Assembly: GCA_009193035.1 (NCBI GenBank)
Contig: SWDT01000154.1
Coordinates: forward strand, 124,001-188,000
Direction of reading: 5' to 3'
Length of the DNA stretch: 64,000 nucleotides
Origin: Halicephalobus mephisto
Taxonomy: Eukaryota > Nematoda > Chromadorea > Rhabditida > Panagrolaimidae
In this document: positions 56,190 through 64,000 of the stretch, in pieces
Position numbering within the stretch: the first letter of the stretch is position 1
Layout: each line of letters begins with the position of its first letter
The notes under the pieces: generated by a model
Told to the model about the DNA's origin: nothing
Databases searched by the model: none
What the model saw: only the letters and a program-made list of their open reading frames with translations
Made by a program: the position numbers and the translations under genes

Positions 56190-56680
56190 GAATAGTGACT
56201 GAAGTTTAAAAATTTGTTCTTTTTCCGTCACTATCAGAAATAAATCAATGGAAACAAATCTATAATTGCATAGTGACTAAAAAGAAAATTAGTAAAAATA
56301 GTCACTATCCAAGTTGAATAGGAGGGAATTAAAAATTGGATAGTGACTGAAAAAGAAGATAATTAGCAAAAGTAGTCACTATCCGAAGTTTTCATTGAAG
56401 CTATTTTTGAATATTGATTTTCACAATTTTGATGGAAACCTTGAATAGTGTCCAGGATAGTGACTGAGAACTAATACTTAATCCTCTTCCAGTCACTGTG
56501 CAGGAAATTAAATAATGACTTTGGTAGATTCAAAACTTCCAGATACCGTTCAGAATAGTGACTAAAATTACCTCTTCCATTCACTATTTAAAATTCCCAA
56601 GGCAGAATAAAAGACTACAATTGAATAGTGACTGGAAAAGTTAATGAAGCATGTTTTCAGTCACTATCCGACTTTTACAT
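56190..56680. repeat. array of alternating inverted TAGTGACT motifs (serial hairpins)
   Basis: Twelve TAGTGACT/AGTCACTA-type motifs, alternating almost strictly in orientation. Neighbouring pairs can form stems of 9-11 bp, the best being GGATAGTGACT (about 56338) with AGTCACTATCC (about 56370). Confidence 0.75.
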
Positions 56681-58039
56681 CAGACACGCCCCCAGGGAAA
56701 TGACGTCATTTGAAACTACAGTATAAAACTTCCGCTACATGGTAATTACTCAATCAAATTTGGACATCTCAAAGTTGAAAAATTAACGAATTTGTAATCA
56801 GACGAATTCTGTTGTGCAAAAAATAAAAAATAGAAAAATAAAAATTACGTGAGTTAAAAAGTAGTAAACATTCCGGAATGAAATAAATTAGGAAATTAGC
56901 TATTGAAGTTCACCAACAAAAAAATTAAAAATTATTTTTTAAAAACAATTTTTAATAAAATTTTTTATTAACTATACTGTAAAAAAATTAAAATTTAGCA
57001 ACTCAAAATTAGTAAAAATAATTTTTTGTATTTAAATCTTTCAAAATAATTTTTCTACAAAAAAATTTCATTTCATAATTGGAAAATTTAAAAAATTATT
57101 CCCTACAGTAAACCTAAATTTTTTATCCAAAAAACTTCGATATAATTAATACTGTGAACTACAAATTATAAACTTTAAAAATCTCCACTTAATCTAAAGA
57201 TTTTTTTAAAATTTAGAATTTTTTGAAATTTAAAAATTTTTAGAAATTTTAGAAATTTTTGAATTTTTTGAAATTTAGAAATTTTTGAATTTTTAGAAAC
57301 TTAGGAATTTTTAAAATTTAGGAATTTTTAGAAATTTTAGAAATTTTTGAATTTTTTGAAATTTAACAATTTTAGAAATTTAAAAATTTAGGAATTTTGA
57401 ATTTTTATGAGACTTGAACACTGAGGAATTTTTTGCCCGAGAATGTTTGTTTTTTTCCAAATTCAAGAAAATTGCAGAAAAGGTTAAACCTCCTTCAAAA
57501 ATTTTAATTTTTGTTCGGAATTGAAGATGTGAGAAAAGCGTATAAAATAAAAATTGAAATTTGAGTCATTTTCACGAACAAATTTACAAAAAATAATTTC
57601 TTTCGAAATCGACGAAAAAAATAATTCACACAAAAAATCCAGATTCTTAAAAACGGTTAATTTTTAAAATATGTTAAATAAAATTTTGACACGAAAAAAC
57701 ATCACGCAATTTTTCCGAAAATTAATGACCTTCCAATTACGGCACATTTTTTGTTTTTTAATTTTCGTCCTCGAAAAACGTTTTAAAAAACGTCTAGAGT
57801 CAAATTTCAAAAAACAAAAACAACGTGAACGGATTTTATGCAGATGAGACATCATCGTCGTCCGTGATGGGGCTGGTTGCCAGAAGACAGGAATCCCAAA
57901 GGCAAATAGACACCATAAACCAGGAAGAAATCAGATGATATAGTGAAGGAAATCGAGAACACTGAGAATCGTTCTATTTAAAAAAGTACATATCAAATTA
58001 TTCCATTTTGGTCTTGAGAAAACAACAAATCGGTCGTGG
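56681..58039. other. AT-rich DNA with a low-complexity stretch
   Basis: 57190-57410 is built from TTTAGAAATTTTTGAATTTT variants. The 63-codon minus ORF at 57664-57855 is unsupported. Confidence 0.45.
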
Positions 58040-58495
58040 GACAGTTGTTCCCCAGCGGGGGATGTTCCCCCAGGACAGTTGTTCCCCAGGGACACTTCAT
58101 CTCCTCTGACTTGTGTTGGTTCCGGGTTTTAAATTAATCTTTGTCTTACTTAACTGAAACACTCAGTTAATCCAAGTACCAAAAACCAATAAAACCCATC
58201 AACCAGGGGACCAACTTCCATACGGTTCATTTCTCATCTTCATATCACTTTCCTACTCAACTGAGGTGTGAAGTTAATCCAACTGCTAAAACAAAATATA
58301 AAAAGTATAAAAGTAAGAAATGAACCGTATGGAAGTTGGTCTTTTTATTTCATGTTACTTTTGCTTACTTAACTGAGATGTGAAGTACAGTCTATTTTTT
58401 ACTTTTATATCAATTTTTAGTTACTTCCTTGACATTTTAAGAAGTAATCCAACCATCAAAAATGCTAATAAAAAATTAAAAAGTAGAAATCTTAC
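58040..58495 (-). repeat. fold-back element, copy 2 (inverted partner of 44022-44479)
   Basis: Reverse-oriented near-identical copy with the same internal inverted repeat, the same CAGTTAAGTAAG units and the GC-rich end (GTTGTTCCCCAGCGGGGGAT). Confidence 0.85.
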
Positions 58496-59552
58496 AAAGT
58501 AGGGAGACAATTGTTGCACAGAAAAATTTATTTTTAAATAAAAAAAAATTAATATTTATTTTCTAAAAAATTTACTGCAAAAGTGCAAACTACCTCCTAC
58601 AGTACCTTAGAAACCCTACAGTAAGAACTCCTAAAACCGTTTTCATCGACTTTTTAAACCATATTTGTGTTTAATTTTAATTTAAAAAATAATTATAAAA
58701 ATAATAATTTTCAAACTTGTTTGCCCAAATCCACTTTAAGAAAAATGATTCTGCAATTACGAAAATTTGTTTATAATAAATCTCAAAAAATAAATATTTA
58801 AATTAGTTTATTTTCAAAAAATCAAATAATGGCTGAGTAAACTTGACCATGACAGTAAACAATATTTTTTAAATTAACAACTTTTCAAAAAAAACCACGA
58901 TTTTAGAAGTTTTTAAAATTAATTCAAAAAAATAAAAAATTTAGAAATTAATTCGAAAAAATTAAAGATTTTATAAATTAATTCAAAAAATTAAAAATTT
59001 CGAAATTAATTTAAAAAATTAAAGATTTAGAAATTAATTCGAAAAAATTAAAAATTTTAGAAATTAATTCAAAAAATAGGAATTTTTAAAATAATTTTTG
59101 ATGTTTAAGAATTTTTCTGAATTCGATTACATTCATTTTTTGAACCGCGTGAGAAGGAACTCTTTAATTATACTAACATTTGAAAAAATAATTTTAGGTT
59201 AAAGTCAAAATATTTCTAAAAACAAGGAAGACAGCAATTATAAAAAACTATAATTAAAAGAAATATTACGTAAAATTACACTACTGAACACATCTCGGAT
59301 TAAAATTAATAAAAAATTTAACTTCCGCGTAGATTAGTTTTACAAATTCCCATGACAATAGTAGAAAATTAATAATTTTTGTCTTTATAATGAAACAAGT
59401 AGGAATTCTCAATGCAAAAGTTTCTGAATTGTAATAAATCTTCCTAAGAACCAATCTGGGGAAAATGAAGATCGAGACGGAAAAACATTAAAGATATATA
59501 AATCTTTATTATCATATCTGTTATTGTTTCTATATCTTCTAAATATTAAGAC
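58496..59552. other. AT-rich DNA with a low-complexity stretch
   Basis: 58900-59060 repeats AAATTAATTCAAAAAATTAA-type units of about 30 bp. Nothing else is seen. Confidence 0.45.
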
Positions 59553-59790
59553 CTGCGGATCTGAGATAATATGATGACTAACATGGCCTTAGAGTGTATT
59601 TATCGATAATAACTAACGGACCACAGTAAGACATAAAAGGAACCAAAAATTCTCACATCAACGTCATATTTATCTTCTTATACCCCTACTGTATTGTCTA
59701 GAATTGACTTTGTAGTAAGGATGAGCATTACCTCTCTAACCTACATCCACTACAAGTTCAGCACTCAACATTAATTATTCATAAAAAATA
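59553..59790 (+). repeat. about 240-bp dispersed repeat, second full copy
   Basis: Direct-orientation copy of 50104-50347; starts GCGGATCTGAGATAA and ends in TTAATTATTCATAAAA. Confidence 0.85.
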
Positions 59791-60369
59791 TCAATTACCT
59801 AAATGGAAACGATATCAAAGGATCGTCGAAACACGTCATATTCTAGTATAGTCCTTAAAGAAACCTAAAATTGAACTCGAAAGAAAATCAGCTAATTCGA
59901 TTTGGGATAACGGAAACCCGGAAGATGTTGACAACACAAGTTCCTGATTGTAAATTTGAGACAATTCCGAAAATCTCTGTTCTCTTATTGTGTGGGAATT
60001 TTTGGCCGGATCTAAAAAAAGACAAAATGCCTCAGGCTACAGGAAATGAAAAACAGTTTATTCATGAAGAAATTTGTGAACTATTTTTAATTACATTTAA
60101 TCATGATTAACGGGATTTCGCTCGAAAATTTTGCGAAAAGTGGATATCCATTAGCATGCAAAAAGAAAAAGATTCGAAAATGAGATTCAGGAAAAGGAAG
60201 GTCTCAAATGGAAACTTCGAATTTCTATTTACTATTTTTAAAAATAAAAAAGTTAAAACTGAGCTTCTATGAACACAGTTTTAAGTTTTAAAAAATTTAA
60301 ATTTGATCCAAAAAATAATATCATATTTAATTACCGTACTAGAATTTCAAAGTCACGAAATTGAAATTT
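59791..60369. other. spacer
   Basis: The 79-codon ORF at 59871-60110 has no recognisable motif or partner exon. Confidence 0.4.
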
Positions 60370-60870
60370 TGAAAGTCGTTTTATAAAATACGAAATTGAA
60401 ATTGCTACGGAATTGTCTCAACACGAACTTTAAATATTTCGAAAACTACAGTAATCTAAGCGATTATTTACATTTTATTACATGGATATTTCATAATCAT
60501 CTATATATTACAAAAATACAAAATTGAAATTACTACGGAATTGTCTCAACACGAACTTTAAATATTTCGAAAACTACAGTAATCTAAATCATTATTTGCA
60601 TTTTATTACATGGATATTTCATAATCATCTATATATTACAAAAATACGAAATTGAAATTACTACGGAATTGTCTCAACACGAATTTCTAAATATTTCAAA
60701 ACTACAGTAATCTAAGCGATTATTTGCATTTTATTACATGGATATTTCATAATCATCTGTATATTACAAAAATACAAAATTGAAATTACTACGGAATTGT
60801 CTCAACACGAACTTCTAAACATTTCTAAAACTACAGTAACCTAAGCGATTATTTGCATTTCACGTGGTTA
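60370..60870 (+). repeat. about 127-bp tandem repeat, 4 copies
   Basis: Units contain ACTACAGTAATCTAAGCGAT, ATTTTATTACATGGATATTT and GGAATTGTCTCAACACGAAC. Shares CTACAGTAATCTAAG and the ACACGAA block with 41745-42060, so the arrays are related. Confidence 0.88.
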
Positions 60871-63844
60871 TCTTCTAATTTTATGCAATTTTGTAATTAA
60901 TTTTTTCAAATATATTCCTTTTCGACAGATCAAGAAAACTTCTGAATTAACATGTATGAGGTACAGAACTACTTGTCCAATATCTGAGGTCAAGGAGTAT
61001 ACATGAAAGCACTTATGGATGTTGAATGGATTATAACCAGTCAAACCGACTTCCAAAGATGAACTACTTTATATTTCGAAAAAATAAAACGAATCTTTTC
61101 TACGGTAAAAACTTTTCTAAAATGTCTCCGTGGTGAATAATGTAAGTTTAATTTTCACGAAGATTTTAAAAAATACTCAAATTTGTTTTTACCGTACAAA
61201 TTGTTTCCGTTAAAAGAAATTACGAATTTTTCTGCTACGAAATCCACTGTTCTTTGAAATAGGATTATAATTTTGCAAAAAACAGTATCTGCGAAAACAT
61301 TCAAATTAAAGCAAAAAAATCGAAAAATTCAACATCTGCAGAAAATAAAATTAACGAAGCTCCTTCTGGTCGACAAACCACAATAATCACATTATACTGT
61401 CGTTCTGTATTTCAAAAGAAATTTGTTTAAAATAAGTCTAATAAGATTACTGTAATTTTTTTCTCCAAACACGTAAAGTCGTAAATTAGACCATTGCAAT
61501 TTTGAATAATTTCACCAAGCCAAAACGCATAAAACGGTATAATTGATGAACTCAAATGTCAACTATCTTGTTCTTGGAATCGACTACGGTATTTCGGAGG
61601 AGCAGAATCAATACTGACTCATGTCGATAAATTTTCGATGGAAATATGACGTCATCAAATACTGATTCCACTTTAATCTATTAACGGAATTAAAAAACTC
61701 CATGTTTTGAAGAATTAATTATTCAGTTTTATATCTATTCGTCATTTTACACAATCCATGGCAGTTAAAAATATCATTACATAAATGACAGAAATTATGC
61801 TAATATAAAAGTTAGAAATAGATTTTTCAACGGAATTAAGGAACATTTGCACAACTTTCCAACTTCCGGAATTTCGATTTCAGATGCTAATTCTGCAAAT
61901 TTTCGTTGAATTCCGGAATTCTTAAGAAACGTCAATGATATTCTCGGAAGATTTAGAACTTTGAATTTTAAAAGATTCCACAACCTTTAACGAAATTTCA
62001 ATAATTAAAAAATAAAAAAATAACTGTTAAGACAGAAAACAGAAGTATATTAATAATCTTTACTGGGAAAATAAGATATAAGTAACAATTATTATAAATT
62101 TACAAGATACAACTGAGAATCTCACTCATAACATACAGTATCCCACGGTCCCTGATACTCAGACTATCGCTTCAGGTCCTCCCTTTCTAGTCCACTTTTC
62201 TGTCCCAATAGTAACATAAAATTATCTCGACACGAATTTCTATAACATTCTAAGTTCTAAAATTTCATAGATATTATTTCAAAATTTTATTGAATTCTGC
62301 AATATTCGAAAAACTCCAAGAGATTTTCAGACTCTAGAATCTTCTACTGGATTCTGAAAGATTCTAAAAACCCCAACAGAATTTTAACCTTGTTTGGAAG
62401 AAATTCAAAAGTCAGAATTTCCATATTCCTCGTCATTCAACTCAAGCCCATTTTAATCAAAGGACACAACCCTCCTTGATAGTTCAAGAGGTCATCCAAT
62501 TCCACGAGTCAAAATTTTAACTCCTTCGACAAAATTTAAAAAAAACATAAAAATTGGATTAAGGGGTTTTGTCAAAAATAATTAACTAAAGGACAGATGC
62601 TAGTTCGGACTTTGAAAATCTAATTAACACAAAGTGGGGGATTATTGAACAAAGTTGAGGCCATTGAAAAAATGGAATAGGCACGGCGATTTGCAGAAGT
62701 TAAGTCAGTTTTATGTAGAATTTGTTCGAAAGTAAATAAAAAAGATTTATGAGTGAGTGTAGTAAACTTGACTTTAGGGAGGAAATGACATCAATGGATC
62801 ATGAGGATAGTGATTTGTTTCCTTCTTGCAAAGCGTCGAATCACTATCAAAAATAAGTTAACTGAAACGCCAACTATCATTTAGAAAGACATAAAATTGT
62901 TAAAATCAATTATTATCTGAGATACTATTCCGATATTTTTAATAGTGTTCAAAATTACTATCTAACAGATTTAATAAGCATGAGGCAGCGATTAGAGGAA
63001 GTTATCTCAGTTAATATTTTGGAAATTATCAGAAATTCACACTGCATTTATCAAAGTCACTATCCAAAAGCAGTTCTGCATTGTTCATTCGTTCAACGAT
63101 AAATCAACATAACTAAAAAAGATAGTAATTTATTTAATTGGTTAGTTACTAAAATCAGTCATTATATATGACTAACACCCAACGTAGTGGATAAGATCAG
63201 AAAAATATATGCTAAGCAAGCTCTTCGGAGACCGATACTCGCATCGGTAATTAGATACTCTGATCTATCTCATATCTATGGCTGTGACACCCATTGACTG
63301 AATACGGAGAGCCTTTTACTTATAAATAACTGACATTAAAGTTTGTTTCTCTTCGGAAAATTGTTGAACAAAAATCCCAAGCATGACTAAATCTTCCTGT
63401 TGCCATTTTTAAATATATTGCCAAGTAATCCTCAAGAAGTGTGTTTTGTTCGTCATATTTGTTCCTTTATGTCAAAAGTAAATCTTGTTTAAATAAGACG
63501 TTGACGTCTTCCAATAGACGAAATTGCTAATGTTCTTTCTTTGAAAATTTCCCAAGCTTCCTTCCTGCTGAGATTGAAGAATAAAATTACTTCGAAGTGG
63601 AAGAAGTGACAACATAACCTTTCATCGGCCAACGGTTTATTGTCAAAAAAGTTTAAAAATTCAATCATTGTGTTCATTTGCCTTTTTGGTTCTTAGGGAA
63701 CATTTATGAATATTAACCATAATGAAAGATAATTGTGGAGCTGGACAAGAGAGAATTGAGAATAATAGGAACTGGAAAAACCTCAAATTCGCTGGCATTC
63801 GATTCTTTTTGTCAAAAATCATTTCACATACAAAAATAGTTAAT
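60871..63844. other. gene-poor DNA
   Basis: Three kilobases with no gene I can support. A GATAGTGATT...AATCACTATC pair at about 62803-62850 and AGTCACTATCC at about 63056 echo the 56-kb hairpin array. ORFs of 62-68 codons are unsupported. Confidence 0.45.
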
Positions 63845-64000
63845 ATTCCGGTACATAAATTGAGCATAATGTATCAAAGCACTTTGTTCAATGTATCAGT
63901 ACACAAAATATAATATATCCGATACATCAGAACTGTTTTAATATATCTATGCATTACGCAGCATGTACTTCTTTCTATAGAAGGCTTGTGGTAGAACATA
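63845..64000. repeat. degenerate satellite, cut by the window edge
   Basis: AATGTATCAGTACACAAAAT and GATACATCAGAACTGTTTTA match the vocabulary of the arrays at 20.3 and 55.4 kb. Confidence 0.6.

Overview
The window is nuclear DNA of a free-living rhabditid nematode, most likely a Caenorhabditis species or close relative. Three things point there: introns of about 43-50 nt with TTTTCAG acceptors, genes whose best recognisable relatives are Caenorhabditis proteins (LET-19/MED13, RSP-4, NDX-9, Sre-type chemoreceptors), and spliced-leader (SL1) sequence plus trans-splice acceptors just upstream of several ATGs. All gene models below were joined by hand from reading frame, splice signals and family motifs; nothing was searched against a database.

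Layout, left half. 1-3722 (+) is the 3' end of the Mediator subunit MED13 gene. 4.2-5.2 kb holds a GC-rich hairpin-containing repeat, a dead mariner transposase and a palindromic pair of SL1-like sequences. 6.3-9.2 kb is a head-to-head pair: a secreted/type I membrane protein (-) and a receptor-like protein kinase (+), with start codons only 100 bp apart. 9.8-11.7 kb (+) is a gene of an unrecognised family with a Cys-rich C-terminal domain. 12.9-14.7 and 18.6-21.3 kb are two tandem Sre-like 7TM chemoreceptors with long repeat-filled introns; a small thioredoxin gene sits between them. A 200-bp solo LTR follows at 21.6 kb.

Middle. 22.6-23.8 kb (-) encodes a secreted VWA-like protein with Trp/Thr-rich repeats. 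24.1-26.1 kb (-) is an NPL4 gene (p97/CDC-48 adaptor) that appears to lack its N-terminal ubiquitin-like domain. 26.7-28.4 kb (+) is a divergent HSP70 relative, frameshifted and without the lid. A nearly complete mariner (DD34D) lies at 28.6-29.9 kb. 30.8-32.6 kb (-) is the inverted paralogue of the 9.8-kb gene, and the GC-rich repeat of 4.3 kb recurs inverted behind it at 33.2-33.5 kb, so the two loci look like the arms of an old inverted duplication.

Right half. 35.0-39.3 kb (+) is a compact run of conserved housekeeping genes: ADP-ribose pyrophosphatase (ndx-9), SR splicing factor rsp-4, and an ARFGAP2/3-type Arf GAP. 39.6-43.6 kb (-) is a rhodopsin-like GPCR with minisatellites in each intron. 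From 43.6 kb to the end no convincing gene is visible. That 20 kb is AT-rich DNA built from minisatellites, fold-back elements, pogo-type MITEs, a second candidate LTR and pairs of dispersed repeats.

The most interesting points are the mirrored unknown gene/hairpin-repeat loci, the SL1 palindrome, the UBL-less NPL4, the minisatellite cassettes shared by introns of three receptor genes, the 3 x 34 bp higher-order repeat and the array of alternating hairpins at 56 kb.
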